The notes under the pieces are model-generated. The model saw only the letters and a list, made by a program, of their open reading frames with translations, was not told the DNA's origin and did no database searches. The translations under genes and the position numbers were made by a program. This document shows, in pieces, positions 1 through 12,484 of a stretch of 64,000 bases of DNA (position 1 is its first letter; every line of letters starts with the position of its first letter). Source of the DNA: Cerrena zonata (Eukaryota; Basidiomycota; Agaricomycetes; Polyporales; Cerrenaceae); the NCBI GenBank assembly GCA_038087015.1, contig JASBNA010000001.1:2666001-2730000 (forward strand), written 5' to 3'.

Positions 1-772
1 TGTGGATGTGGAACGGAACTGGACATCTCGGTTGGTCACGATACCCAAAAGTTTACCGCCTAGCGAGCCGGTATCTAAAGTAAAGTCGTGATTAGTATCA
101 TGTTTGACACCAGTAGAAGGATTGGAAATTCAGAATATATTATTAAAAAGTTCTCCGCATATCACACCATAAGCGTTACTCGGAAGAACGAAGGTTATAA
201 AGTAATCTCATCCTAAGTTTTACTAATGCATTGAGTAATGCTTACCTGTGATTGGAATGCCAGAGAACCCAAGTCGCTCCTTGATGTCAAGAACATCCTC
301 GACGATGTTGGAAGGAGACAGTACAACGGGGTCAGTGATGAACCCATTTTCGTGTCGCTTAACGGCTCGGACCATGGCGGCTTGTGCAGCAGGGGATTGG
401 TTGTGGTGAATAACACCGATTCCACCGAGTAGCTAAAAGGGTTCATGATCGGTCGGACACAAGAACCCTTGGGACGTTATGGGTTTTCAAGCTCACCGCC
501 ATAGAAATAGCCATCTCACCCTCTGTTACGGTGTCCATGGGACTACTCATGAACGGTGTCTTAAGGACTACGTTCCGAGTAATCTTGCTCTCAGTTATGA
601 CTTCATGGGCAGCAAAGTCGATTCTACCGGGAAGAACAAGAAAATCATTGTAGGTCAATCCACCATTAGCTTGGGAGTCCATGAGCTCTGAAACAGAGAG
701 ACCATCGGAACGAGAGTATGTTTTGAGGTGCTCCAAAGCTGTAGAGGGATCGAGGTATGATTGAGGGGCCAT
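1..772 (-). CDS. IMD: IMP dehydrogenase, N-terminal part (continues beyond left edge)
   Basis: Catalyses NAD-dependent oxidation of IMP to XMP, the committed step of guanine nucleotide synthesis in the cytosol. The ATG lies at 770-772. Exon 1 encodes the typical IMPDH start ([16 protein letters not shown], then [18 protein letters not shown]). Exon 2 (about 441 to 245) encodes [20 protein letters not shown] and leads into the first CBS domain ([17 protein letters not shown]). Exon 3 (below about 98) continues the CBS part ([16 protein letters not shown]) and runs off the window. Two introns have GT/AG ends, the second about 150 nt. The catalytic cysteine loop is outside the window. The family match is direct from the residues seen. 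Fungal paralogues have been described in some species, so I cannot say whether this is the only copy. Confidence 0.95.
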
Positions 773-1103
773 TGTAGGAATTGTGGGTGGTGAGGAGGGA
801 ATAGGATAGTGGATAGAAAGAGAGGAAGAGAGTGAGGAAAATGCGTGCCCGGTTCGCTTACAATCAAAAATTACACCAAGCGCCCATCCATTTCAGCTCC
901 GCGTCCCTCACGTGATCGCATCTTAGCCCAAATCCATGCGGAGTGTCAACGATAAGCAAGACAGATTCACTGAGTCTGTTGTGTTCTGAGACTGACAGCA
1001 AGTACAAAGCGGAAGCTTGGAATATGACTCATGTCTATTTGTACTAGGTCACTGATACAGGCAGCTTATACCTCTCTAAATAAAGCATACAACGCCAGCA
1101 TCT
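773..1103. other. Intergenic: IMPDH promoter and 3' side of the serine-rich gene
   Basis: About 330 bases between the IMPDH start and the stop of the next minus-strand gene. It holds the IMPDH 5' leader, which is pyrimidine-rich on the minus strand (about 780-850). No open frame or RNA gene was recognised. Confidence 0.5.
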
Positions 1104-2060
1104 TTATGCGCTTCCGGCCCCGAACTGACCACCATTACTATAGAAGACGTCATCCTCCGTTGGCAGAGTCGGAGTGATGACCGTTGATCTGCCGAGCCTG
1201 GTAGTATTCCTTGATTTCGTCGCAGATAACCGAGTTTGAACACCGCGAGCTGGTATCTTCATATCAACTAGGGTGACCTCAGCCTCAACGCGAGAGTTTA
1301 TGGTGTTATTTCCGAAATACGACTCTGATCTTCTGTGGCGACGAGTGAATTGACCCCCGCTGCTGATACTGTTCGCGGGGCCATTGTAGGAACCTTGTTT
1401 TTCTGTGCTCGATGCAGAGGCATATGCGGTACTATCGAAGACTGCGCCCTGTCCCGTTGACCATCCCCACCACCCCACAGACCCAGCGGCTTGTTCTTCG
1501 AACCCCCTGTAGCCTTCGTCTGGTTCCAGACTATCGCTAGAGGTGCTGACACAGTCTCGGTAGGATAACACGCCTGATCCATTGAAACACGATCCATCCT
1601 CCTTGAACAACCCTTGGATGCCGAGTCCAACATTTTGTTCGTGAGGAAGCAATGAATTGCGGTACGCAGAAAAGTCATAGGAAGTACTTGTTTGTGTCGT
1701 TGGGAGCAAGCTTCCAGAGGTATCAGAATCAAAGGACTGGCCGACTAGAGATGGGGTTTCAGCAAAGGCTGAGCTCGTAGAGAATAGATGGTCGGCAGAT
1801 AGATTTGGCGTTTCTTTGGGGAGTGAAGGATCACAGACTCTGGTGCAAATGTCATCGATCATGGCGTCGTATTCATGGGACTGTTCTTCTATTGGCCATG
1901 GTGATGCACCATTGCTATGGGTATGGTGAGTCTCGCCGAAGTAAGGTTTCGGTTGATATTTAGTAGAATGCTGATAGGATTCGGAACGAGAAATGGTGAA
2001 TGATACTGAGGCCTTGTTATCGCGAGGCTGGTACGAAAGGCGGCGGGATGCGAACGACAT
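1104..2060 (-). CDS. Serine-rich protein of unknown function, 318 aa
   Basis: A single uninterrupted frame starting at ATG 2058-2060. I do not recognise a domain. The protein is rich in Ser, Thr, Gly and Tyr and looks mostly disordered. It has a short acidic patch (YDAMIDDICTRVCDPS, about residues 64-79), a Trp cluster (GWWGWSTGQG) near residue 200, and a basic serine motif RRHRRSESYFGNN near residue 240 that resembles a kinase-site region. The C-terminus (about 285-318) is rich in Thr and Pro. It is divergent from URB1, with about 540 bases between the start codons. A second minus-strand frame at 1298-1732 is an overlap artefact. An unseen upstream exon cannot be excluded because open frame continues in another phase toward 2170. 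Confidence 0.6.
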   Translation of the reverse strand: MSFASRRLSYQPRDNKASVSFTISRSESYQHSTKYQPKPYFGETHHTHSNGASPWPIEEQSHEYDAMIDDICTRVCDPSLPKETPNLSADHLFSTSSAFAETPSLVGQSFDSDTSGSLLPTTQTSTSYDFSAYRNSLLPHEQNVGLGIQGLFKEDGSCFNGSGVLSYRDCVSTSSDSLEPDEGYRGFEEQAAGSVGWWGWSTGQGAVFDSTAYASASSTEKQGSYNGPANSISSGGQFTRRHRRSESYFGNNTINSRVEAEVTLVDMKIPARGVQTRLSATKSRNTTRLGRSTVITPTLPTEDDVFYSNGGQFGAGSA

Positions 2061-2599
2061 GATCGGATACTGATTGTGCTGACTGGAGATGATGGGGCTG
2101 GATGACTTGATGGTATGGATGGAAATAGTAGGATACTAACCGGGAGGTGTTCTGCAGCGAGGCTGGCCATGGCATGGCTGACTAACAGGACGAGGCTGAC
2201 ATTCGACGATGCTTCTCGGAAGTCTTCCGATCATCTTAACGATCGAGGGCTACGATAGTTTCTATTATAATAAGCCCGCTCGTTGTATCTTATGGGCTCA
2301 ACATAAATGTGTAACTTTACCTGAATTTGGATAAATACAATGTTGAATATATGATACCTGGGAATAGCACATTTCCACGGATGGAATTGTCTCTTCTGAA
2401 GACTGTGGGCGAAGAGCGCCAATAACAACTTACTTGACCTATTCGGGAAACATGATCGAAAAGCTCGATCATCAATATATTTCTGGCGAGCGAAAGTTAC
2501 ATGATGAATTGGGCCGGTACTGCACTTTTCAAGTTCCATCCTCAATGACTTGTTGTATTGTATATACTTAATTCTCATCTCCTAGTATAACGCTGTCAA
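2061..2599. other. Divergent promoter region between the serine-rich gene and URB1
   Basis: About 540 bases between divergent start codons. It is AT-richer toward 2260-2350 and 2480-2590. Short open frames on the minus strand (for example 2231-2578) have no recognisable content. No regulatory motif is certain. Confidence 0.4.
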
Positions 2600-5500
2600 A
2601 TGAAGTCGAAATCAAATGAGGCGAAGCCCTTCAACCTGACCAGTGCCCAAGACATTCGTGATGTCTTCCAGTCTCGAGATGAGAGCATACTGCAACAAGG
2701 TCATTATCTCCGTTCTAACAAAGGCTCATAAGCTTACACACATTAGGTCTCACGGCTCTACGAGATCGTCTAACTCTCAAATACAACGAACGAGTAGACG
2801 TGCACGATCCTCGCTTACAATTATTAAGTACTTGGTTAGGCTCGGATGAGGGTGCACAAACATTATTCAGATTATGGGAAGTGACGAATGTGGTGAGTTA
2901 CAATTCTTTTGATTTAATATTGCTTATAATAAACCCCTCCAGAAACAACATGTCGTTCTTTCCTTGATTGTTTCCATCCTTGGAAACACGATCTCCCTAC
3001 TCTCGTCTCATTACTCTTACCATGACTTCGCCGCACCTATTGTCAATACCATCTTGTCCCAACAATGGATACTCAAACTCAACACCTACTTGGCGAGCAC
3101 ATATAACGATCTCATCATATTCACCCTCAAACTTTATTTGTCTCTGTCCAACTTCAGTTCTGGTCGAGTACGCAAAACCCTTCTGGACGAGTTTGCTTGG
3201 GACCTGAAGGTATGTGACATTATTCCGTTAACCTAATATTGTTCTTAATCTTGAGCTATAGACGCTACCTAAACTTCTACATATGCGTCGCAAGCAAAAG
3301 GGTGATACTGTGAAAAATATCATGGCTTCACCAGGTGCGCTCCGCAATTACTATTCAAAATGTCCATATTTACGTTATTGAATGATATAGATATCAGATC
3401 CCTCTTCGTATTGTTTCTTCTGTCATTCGTCGACAAGTCTTCAGCTCCTACCGTGAAAAACAGTTTCCTGGAACAACGTCGGGACCTTCTCGCATCTGCG
3501 TTCAAAGGTTTAACTCAGGACCCATACCCTCTCGTCAGAAAAGTATTAGAAATCCTTTGGGATGGCATGTGGTCTGACAGCAAGGTCAAACGCTCGCTTA
3601 AAGTGGCAGTATTCAACGAGAACACCATTTCACAGGTCAGTTGATTACCCAAATGACTAATTTTTCGTGTACCAATTCATTCGTAGATTGTCAGACTATA
3701 TGATCGCAAGACCCAGGAAGGCCCTGATGAAGATGACGTACCCGCCGAAGTCGCACACCATTTTCTTCTAGCTATATGTACTCGACCCGGCTCCGGCATT
3801 TGCTTTAAAGACAACGGATGGTATCCTCGAGAAGAAGGACAATCCGCTGGTATTCCGTTCTCTACGACCACCGAAGGAACAAAGGTTCACAACAAGATCC
3901 TCGCCGGTGTCGTGAAAAGTCTCCGGTTGAGCGATGACCCACGGCAGCGGGAACTTGCACTTCGTATTCTGAGAGCATGCCCAGAACTCGTAGCGGGGTC
4001 TGTCTTTCTGTTCCTTCCTATTGCTTACGTGCTAATGTCGAAGTTTGCAATAGTTTCTGGTCCGCCTCTTCATTGACTCTCGAACCCCGACTTTCATCGA
4101 CATGGATAGGAAACATATCCTTCCTAAATTCAGTAATATCCGAACTACCACCGACAGATACCTTCCTCAAAGGGGGTGAATATCGATCTGTACCTCCGCC
4201 TTTAAATGCTGTTCTAGACAATATCGTACCAACCTCCCAGATCAAACACCATCTCTCTCGCGGGCTACAGTCTCCATCCCCTTTGGTCCAACACTGTACT
4301 GCGCTCACCGTGTCGAAATGTCTCACGAAGTATCTCTCGGTAATTCAAGCGTTCAGGTCCATACAAGAGATTCTACAGGAAGACATTACTGGCCTTTGGA
4401 CTCGAAGAATTTCTGAGATAGAAAGAGAAGTTCGTCGAAGACTTCCTGACCTGCAAGTTATCGTTGCCTTTATTCAGCAGCGTGGTAGTGGATCTATTCC
4501 CTCAACGTCACAATTGCCTATAAATCCGGTTCAGGCCGACCTTCTGGTAGAGTCTTCACAACGATTGCTATGGCTTTATCATCACGCCCTTCCATCACTT
4601 TTCGCGGAGTCCCGGTTCGATGTCGCCAAGGTCCTCCAGGTGCTTGATTCTACCGAGGGTGGTGTCCATTCCCAGAATATTCCAGGGTTACTCACTGTTC
4701 GACAATTGCACGCATTACGGCTATTGAAAGAAAGCGATCAGTTTTCGTGGTCTGGTAAAGCAGGTATGCCATACGCTCCCTTCCCTTCAGGCATTTCCTC
4801 ATACTTTATAGACTCGAACCGAAGCAACTTTTCCACTCTCTTGAATCTCTATGTGACTACGGATATTACCGTCGTTCGAGCGACAGTGGGTGATGTTCTA
4901 AAGGACGGATTAGCAGCCAGCCTTCTATTCCAACATAATCCTGATGAATTCTCGTTGTGGTTGGACTCTTTGCCGACGTACTTCCCTGGTGCCGAAAGGA
5001 AGGATGATGATGCTGACCCCACTACTGTCATCCCATTCCTAGACGAGTGCTCCCAGCGTTGTCTCAAGACTCCTTTCAAATATCTCGAAGAGTTGAGAAC
5101 TCTAGCTGGTGACCATGATGAATTAAGCTCTGATACTGTGACTAGTTCCATTCAGCCAGAACTTCTTCCGAGCCCCTTGTTGATCACCGTTGTCGAGCAA
5201 TTTACCCTCCGCATTACAGGAGATAAGCTGAAACAGCAAGAGACTCTATCTCTCGTGTCATATTTGCGACGACTTCTACTGCGGCTCACATGCAGCGTTC
5301 GATCTTTGGAAATTCTCCATCCTCTTGTTGAGAGGCTTCTCGCCGCTACAAGCATGTCGAATGTTGCTGCTCCTATACAACGAGAACTTTATGCTCTCTG
5401 CCTTGGGACGAGATATCCTCGACTACCCTCTCTACAGAATATCGACGAACTCTCTTCAAGGGACCTCGTCGGTACGCCCCAAAATATCCCCCTCCGTGTT

Positions 5501-8500
5501 ACAAGAACTTATCTCTTTCCAGAATTTGACCCTGTTCTACCTTTCCAAGGGCATCTATGGACGCCAGATGACGTCTCATCTAGGATGGCCCAGTATACCG
5601 GGAGGTGAGAGGCCCCCTACGTTTTCATGACTATCTATTCATCTCCTCTAGCGTGAGCTGCTGGCTGGTGCTTGTACACTCCGTCGGCGATATTCTCAAC
5701 AACGATGCCTGCCATGAAGTTCTCACCGATCTCTTTGCCGGAAACCATTGCAATCTCATCGAATTCAAGAGATCACTGGCGGTGATCAACCAAAGACTGA
5801 TGGACCCGACTCAGATCTGTAACAGAACCTGCACAGTCTCGTTCCTAGCGAAAGTGATATCGAAAGCAAGAGTCATGTTGAGCCCCACTGATCTCAGTCA
5901 CCTCAAGCAAACACTCGTCTTGTCAATTAGCATCAAAGAATACTCGTCGCGTTTCCTTGCTGCCGAGCAACAGGAAGGTTAGAACTCCTTTCTCGTACCC
6001 TTATTCGCATTCTGATGTCCGTTCTGTTAGCCTTTGCGAACCTCATAAAGATCAGCTTAGACCCTGCATCACCTGAAGACAAAAAATTGGTGACAGAGTA
6101 CGCTTCCTATTGGTGTAACCTGTTGCAAACCAAGTGGAACACATTCGATGAATTGAAGGTAGCTACACACTAGAATGCTCTGCACAAACTACTAACGGTT
6201 TGACAGGCAAAGACTGCGTCGATTTGGATCCCTTTCATGACGAGCGAGATGACACTGTCTATTTTGCAACATCTCGTTGGCGGCGATTTGACGTCGGATA
6301 AGCATTCTTCTATGGTTATCGAAGAGATCTTGAAAGCTTCAAGCGGCGCACGAGTTACTTTCAGTCAACATATCTCCACGTTTGCACGACTGCAATCACT
6401 ATTTCCTAATAACAGCTTAGTCGAGGCCATTCTAGCAGATACTCTTGAGGAAACCGTTGGCTTTTTACGCCCCACCGATGGGTCTACCTTGAGCCAATCA
6501 CTCGCGGGTTTTGACTCTCGCAATAGTCGCGCCCGTAGCCAAGTTCGGGATCTAGATGTCGCTTCAATCTTGCGTCGCGAAATGTGGACGCCATCTACAG
6601 CACGCATTCTGGTTTCTCTTATCTACCTGGATAAAGAGGTCCGAAAAACCGTCATACAATGGCTGGAGACTACCTCGTTCAGTCACGATGCTTCATATTT
6701 GGCTACCATCATTCATGCTCTCATCGACTGTTCTCCACTCGACTGCTCCGTCACTGTCGAAATTTTGCCGTACTTCAAGACGTTAGTCCAATTAGTCGTG
6801 GAGCAACGCGACTCAACTGTGACTACCAAAAGTACCGAAGCTCTCATCCTTGCCTTACGATACGTACCGTCCCTACGCGAGCAACTAATCACAATCTTAC
6901 GGGATGAGTTTACCGGCTTCGCTGGTATTTGGGACCAGTCTATCGCGACTCTCTGTAAAGCCGCCGTAGATGCAGCCGGTGAAGACCTTGCTAAATCGTT
7001 GGAAAATGTGGTTTCCGACGGGTGGAAATGGGCGACCTCTTTGCTTACTGAGCCTGTACGTTGTTCGACAAAAGAGTGTTCTACCTTGATGCTTCTCGGT
7101 AAGTCCATCAGCGCTCAGAGGTATACGCCAACGAACTAAACATCATCCAGTCGATCTACTCAAGCATTCTCGTGCTGGCTCTTCCGTCCATTCACTTGCG
7201 GATACAGCTGTCTCAGCCGCTATCCAGCATCACTTGACAGAAAAGAAGATCGTTCAGTTTATTCACCGAACAGTAGAGTGCCTCCAGCTTAAGGTAATCT
7301 CACTACAATGTTCGCCTGCGATTTCTTTCACTAAAAAAACTCCTTGTTTTAAAGCCCGCCAGCACGAATCGTATCCTGCAGAGCATCATCCAACACCCTC
7401 GATTCTACGATTCATGTCAAATCAACAATGACGGACTGCGAGAAGATACTGTCGCCCTGTTACATTTCTTATTCCATCTTCATCCCGCCAATACATGTCA
7501 GCCAAGCCATTTGGAACCATTCAGCCGTTTATACGGGGGTACCTTGTCTCCATCGGATCTCAAGCTCCTATCCATCTTCCGTCTTTACGAGACGACGCGG
7601 AAGGCCTCCTTGGCCGGTTTGCTAGCTCGTCCAAGCCATGACGCCGTCGATGCATCACATTCCCTTCTGTCACTCGACTCTGGTCGTGTTTTACGAACAT
7701 GCCTGTCCTTCCCACAATGGAGAGGTATGTACGCTCCCGCGGACAACATGATTGTCGAAGAGGCAGAAGTATACGATCCAACGTACATCATCCTGTTATT
7801 CGGCTTCTGGATGAAAGACGAAGCACCGTCGTCTGCCCTGGCGTGGGTGCGAATGTTCAGAACGAACGTAGTCAGTCTCTTGATACGTTCATTGTCCTCT
7901 CATGAAGAAACCACCAGACAAGCTGCTCTAAGTCAACTTGCCTCGCTGTCGATTTTACTCCAGGACGCCGATTTCGCAGAACAAAAACACGTCCTCCTTG
8001 TGATGGACCTACTCCGAGATCAAGTTCGCATAGGACCAACAGACCTCCACTCTCCCCGTCTTCCAGCGTATATGACTCTCCACCTTGCACACTCATTACG
8101 AGGGATCTTCTATCCATCACACTTCATCTATCCACTTACCGCTCGCTATCTCCTCCAAAGACCCGAACTAGACTCGACGGACGTTCCCATGTTACTCAGC
8201 ATGTTATACAGCAGCGACGATCAATGGAAGCCAGAACAACTCTGGATCTTGCGGTTCCTAACTGATGGATTGGTGGGGAAGAAGGAATGGCAGATCATGT
8301 CGAAACGACATACTTGGGATTTGGTTGCAAGTCAGTATCGGAGGATGACGGATAAGATGTCAAGACATGCTGTTCTAGAGGTGCGTTTCCAACAATTAGC
8401 TGATTTACTACTGTTGTACTAAGTTGAGCCGTCTTCTTATAGTTGTTGGCCCGAATAAGCTCTCTTCCATCTCCGACGTACACTCTAATTACAAAATCCG

Positions 8501-9155
8501 CTCTTCTTGAATGGATCGAGGAACAACTCCGGTATATTATCCCAGGCGAGGAAATAGCATGGCTCAAGATCATCGAGAATATCGTCGTGATGATGAACTC
8601 GGCACGTTCTGCGAGTCGTAATCAAGAATGGCAACATGCGGTCGCTCGATGCCTACTCAAAGTGCTTCAATCCCATTGTGAGTTGCTCACGAAACGTTCT
8701 GGGTGGTATTAATTAACTCACGATATTATACAGCATGTCAAAACGACGATCTCTCGAGAACGATTGCTATATTAAGAAGATTGGATGTCACCGTTCTCAT
8801 TCCATCCCAAGTCTCTTCCATAATCACAAGTGCTCTGAGCAAGCTACAAAACACCGAGATAGACTTGGTGATCCCGGTCGATATCACAGAACACCTCGCA
8901 AATAGCCAATTACCACCATCGAACCCTCCCCATCGTTCAGGAAGACTATGGACTCGTACGCAACCCGATCCATTCTTGCTTTGGGGGCAGACAGTGGAAG
9001 CTCTATGGCAGGTATCTTTGGAGGCAGAGAACAGTCAGCAATGGAACGAATTGACCAACCGTTTGCTTCTTTGGAGGGCAGTGGTAGGTGAAGAAAACTC
9101 GAGAACCGGAGAGTGGGCTAGAAGGCAGATGATAGAGGCGTTGAGCGTACAATAA
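2600..9155 (+). CDS. URB1: Nucleolar pre-ribosomal-associated protein 1 (Urb1/Npa1)
   Basis: Large HEAT-like repeat protein of the early pre-60S particle, needed for 27S pre-rRNA maturation in the nucleolus. The ATG is at 2600-2602 (MKSKSNEAKPFNLTSAQDIR). The first intron (about 2700-2746) joins cleanly to a segment beginning LTALRDRLTLKYNERVDVHD, typical of the Npa1 N-terminal domain. Later exons include LPKLLHMRRKQKG, DIRSLFVLFLLSFVDKSSAP and SAFKGLTQDPYPLVRKVLEI. The 3' third (about 7510-9155) matches the URB1 C-terminal region (for example LLVMDLLRDQVRIG and LTDGLVGKKEW). A dozen or so short introns keep frame throughout. The total is roughly 1,900 aa, close to the yeast protein (about 1,760). 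Two long exons lie at about 4054-5606 and 7355-8380. It converges on the SH3 gene. Family assignment is from recall of Urb1 sequences, not a search. Confidence 0.9.
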
Positions 9156-9444
9156 AAAAGTATCTTATCCAATTGTCCTAATTACCCTGACGCGAACATA
9201 CACATGGCTGTTCTTGTTCGAGATGAACCAAAGATCTGGAGTGAGATGACAGATTGTGACACGGAGATAGGTTATCAAAACATTTCATCAGGGTGTTTGG
9301 AACTTTCTACGATACAATAATTTTGAAACAAGTGGGGAAACTTTTAAGGAACAAACCAATGCGACGAAAACACGAACGGCGAAAAAAAGAGAAACCGAAA
9401 GATGTTGAGGAAAGCAAAAAAGAATAATAGGTGACAAAAAGAAA

Positions 9445-10729
9445 TCAAGCCTCGTCGGCCTGGATTAGTTCGAGGTAGCTTTCGGGTACAAGAGCGTGGC
9501 CTCCACCGTCTTGCTCTACAATTGCCCAACCGACACCACCACCTCTTCCAACGACCCGCACAACCTGCTCTTCCTCTAGAGCCATTTCGGCTGTGCCCTC
9601 GGGATCGAAAGAATACAACGCTCGGTAGAGACCAGGAGCGAGAGGCTCATCTTCGTTAGGACATTCTTCATAATCCTCATCGTCATCGTCATAGGGTTTG
9701 TCTTCATGTTCATCGACCGGCGATGACATGTCAAAGTTTCTTTCAAAGTCGGTACGCGAGGGACCAGCCTCTTCGTCCGCATGTGGTTTCGACCCCCAAC
9801 TAAAATGACTACTCAACGTATTCCACCGGAACGGACTCCAACCGCCATTTTTCTCCTCGTCATCTTCCTCGTCAATATCACTGTGCCTTGATGAACTTGT
9901 GGAAGACACGGACAGGGTAGACCACCGGTGTCGTGCACGATTAGGTTTGGGCACATCGGGACCGCGACCGGCATGCCTATCGTCTGATGTAACGAAAGCA
10001 AAATCGCGGATTTTGACTAGCCACGACCGACGTTTAGGAACGGTAGACTCTTGAGTGACTGTAGCAGCCGAAGACGAGGAAGGAATCTTGTCATGGTCGA
10101 CCTGCTGAGATAGTACGCTTGCTCTGGACTGCCGTCTGGATCGCGTGGATGAATGACGAGAGAGCGCAGCTGAGGCTCGTCTTGATACGGCAGGCGATGG
10201 AGGGGCAGGCCGAGAGGAGGCGAGTGAAACGCGACGAGGGTCGGAAAGAGGTAAGGAGTCTGAGGTCGGTGTTGTAGGTTGCGGTGGCTGCGATTGCGGT
10301 TGTGGTTGCGGTTGCTGCTGTATCTGGAAAGACTGCATGGGTTTGGGGGTAATGGGCGACATGGCGGCTGCGAGTGAACGGTGGCCAACAGTGAGGGTCG
10401 GTGTGATTCCTCCGTCGCCAGAGGGAGAGAGGGGGGCGGTGAGGGCATCGCCCTGCGTGGTGAGTGTTGGGGACTTTGACTTTGTGTCAATATGCCGCAT
10501 AGCCATAGCTTGAGGGGTTGGAAGGGGTTTGGAAGCAAACTCGTGTGAGCCGAGGCTTGGTGGGGGTAAGAAGGGGGAACCTGGCGAAGGAAAAGGAGAA
10601 GCCGACGGGGGACGGTCCACGGAGAGCGAGAGACGGTGGATATCTGTAATAGACTGTCAGTGGATGAGGAAGGGGTGGTGAGAGGGACTGGGTACCTGAT
10701 GTGGAATCGGCCACGAGAGCAGAAGCCAT
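9445..10729 (-). CDS. SH3-domain protein, Nbp2-like
   Basis: Two exons. The ATG at 10729 opens an 11-codon exon; an intron (10695-10644, GT/AG) joins in frame to the long second exon, giving about 410 aa. Residues 1-330 are disordered, with Pro-, Ser- and Gln-rich stretches (QQQPQPQPQSQPPQP) and an acidic segment (EEDDEEKNGG, later YDDDDEDYEEC). The last 65 residues form an SH3 domain: ALYSFDPEGTAEMALEEEQ, then GVGWAIV and ALVPESYLELI, with the usual ALY, W and P positions. In yeast Nbp2, a comparable single-SH3 protein links phosphatases to stress MAPK pathways; that role here is inference. Stop at 9445-9447. The ATG is preceded by a pyrimidine-rich leader on the coding strand. Confidence 0.8.
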
Positions 10730-10941
10730 TGATGAATGAAAGAGGAGAGTTTGGATGAAAAGGGAATAGTAATACTAATAGGATGAGAACAGAAAGCTGT
10801 AAGAGTCCGACCTCTCCCTCCCTCCGCTTTCGGCGCGTTGCCATGTTCTCTCTGGCAACCGGCTCCTCTCTCTTTCCTCACTCGGCCTAGTCTCGATCAT
10901 CCAGATTTTATACTGTTCCAACTCTATCTATACACCACTCT

Positions 10942-12089
10942 CTAGCTAAAATACGTCGGCAAAACATAGCGCAGTTTCTCTCGGTCCTCCTCCTTTTGCT
11001 TCTCCGACCGTGGCATAATCGCAAACTTCATCGACCCCACCTCTTCGGTCAGAATATCCCCCTGCGCAGCAGCCTCATGCAACTCGTCCAACACACTCGC
11101 CGCAACCTTTCGCGACAACTCTGCATTCGTCTGCAACGTCTTGAACACCTCCGCCGCCGTAACCGACCCCTCATGCTCCCTCCACGAGTCGTAATCGGTG
11201 GCTGTAGCAATGAGCGCATAGCTATTCAAATAACATAAACTTTAGTCTCTAGCCGTCGCCGTTTCACAAAATTGAATCTTACCTTAATTCCGCTTCCCGA
11301 GCCAGCTTCGATTCAGGCAAAACACTCATGTTGATCAAGTCTCCACCCCATGCCCGATACATCTTGCTCTCTGCCCTTGTCGAAAATTGAGGTCCCTCCA
11401 TGCAAACGATCGTCTTGTCGCTGTGCAACTGTGCTCCATTGCCAGAGGTTTCCAACACAGCCTTTACTCGCTCTTCCAACCATTTGCTAAGCTTCAATGA
11501 GAATGGATCGCCAAAGGCTGCATGTGCGACGATGGACGTCCCCTCGAAGAAACTGGCAGGACGCACACCCTTGGTTCGGTCGATGATTTGGGATGGGATG
11601 GCAAAGTCTCCAGGCCTGACTTCCTCTCGGAGGGAACCAACTGCAGAGAAAGCAAGGATGGCACGAACACCAAGAGACTTGAGAGCTGCGATGTTGGCTC
11701 GGGCTGGAACTGCGGAAGGTGCGATGCTATGTCCAGTACCATGTCTAGCGAGGAAAGCAACCTGCTTGCCCGAGGGGAGGGCGCAGATGGCGATGGGAGA
11801 GCTTGGGAATCCCCAGGGCTGTTTTCGAATGAATTTGAATAACTATTGCGCCCACTGTAATAAAGAGATATGCTCACTGTTTCTGGGTTGACGTGCTTAC
11901 TAGAAAGTTTTGTCAAAATCTAGAAAAACTCGACAAAGATTGTCTTTTGTACATACATGAATGTGAGATTGTCGAGATGGTAGAGACCACTTCCACCAAT
12001 CACACCAACAAATACTATGTTTCCCAATGAGATAAACGTCCATTATATGCTCGCATACAGCACTCACCATTTTCTTGCTTGGCAGCCAT
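10942..12089 (-). CDS. MEU1: S-methyl-5'-thioadenosine phosphorylase
   Basis: Splits methylthioadenosine, a by-product of polyamine synthesis, into adenine and methylthioribose-1-phosphate: the first step of methionine salvage. Exon 1 starts at ATG 12089 (MAAKQEN). After an intron, the phosphate-binding segment [17 protein letters not shown] follows. Further exons carry [39 protein letters not shown], the substrate pocket region [20 protein letters not shown] and [20 protein letters not shown], then [18 protein letters not shown]. These all match the trimeric MTAP family of purine phosphorylases in order and spacing. Four introns or so; stop at 10942-10944. PNP is excluded because the motif [10 protein letters not shown] is typical of MTAP. 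Confidence 0.93.
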
Positions 12090-12484
12090 AATTTTACGTC
12101 GTGGATGTACAAATGAAAGAGATCGACAGTGTGGTCGAAAATGGATGTAAAGAGAGATCGATGGACGCATTCGCAAACCCTGAGGACGATGGCGGCTTCC
12201 CCTATCGATGCATTTCACAAACTCTAACTTACTCACCGAACTAAGCAAGTCCGTCAACTTTATCATTATATTCTCTCGCATCGTAATTTCCAATCCAGTA
12301 AATATAACGGGGGTCATAGCATATGTCATACAACAAAGCAAAAGATAGTACCTACATATATCAGGTGAAACTACAGATGTAATTGTACAGTACGATGGAT
12401 CGAGAGGGATACAGAAAAGGATAAGCAAGAAACAATGCATAGATGCGCACAAAACAACGTGAAAAATTGAACCATATAAAATCC

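Noticed and set aside
10017..10844. 275-codon minus-strand frame overlapping the SH3 gene
   Set aside because: It runs out of frame through the disordered Pro/Ser region of a well-supported gene that has its own ATG and intron.
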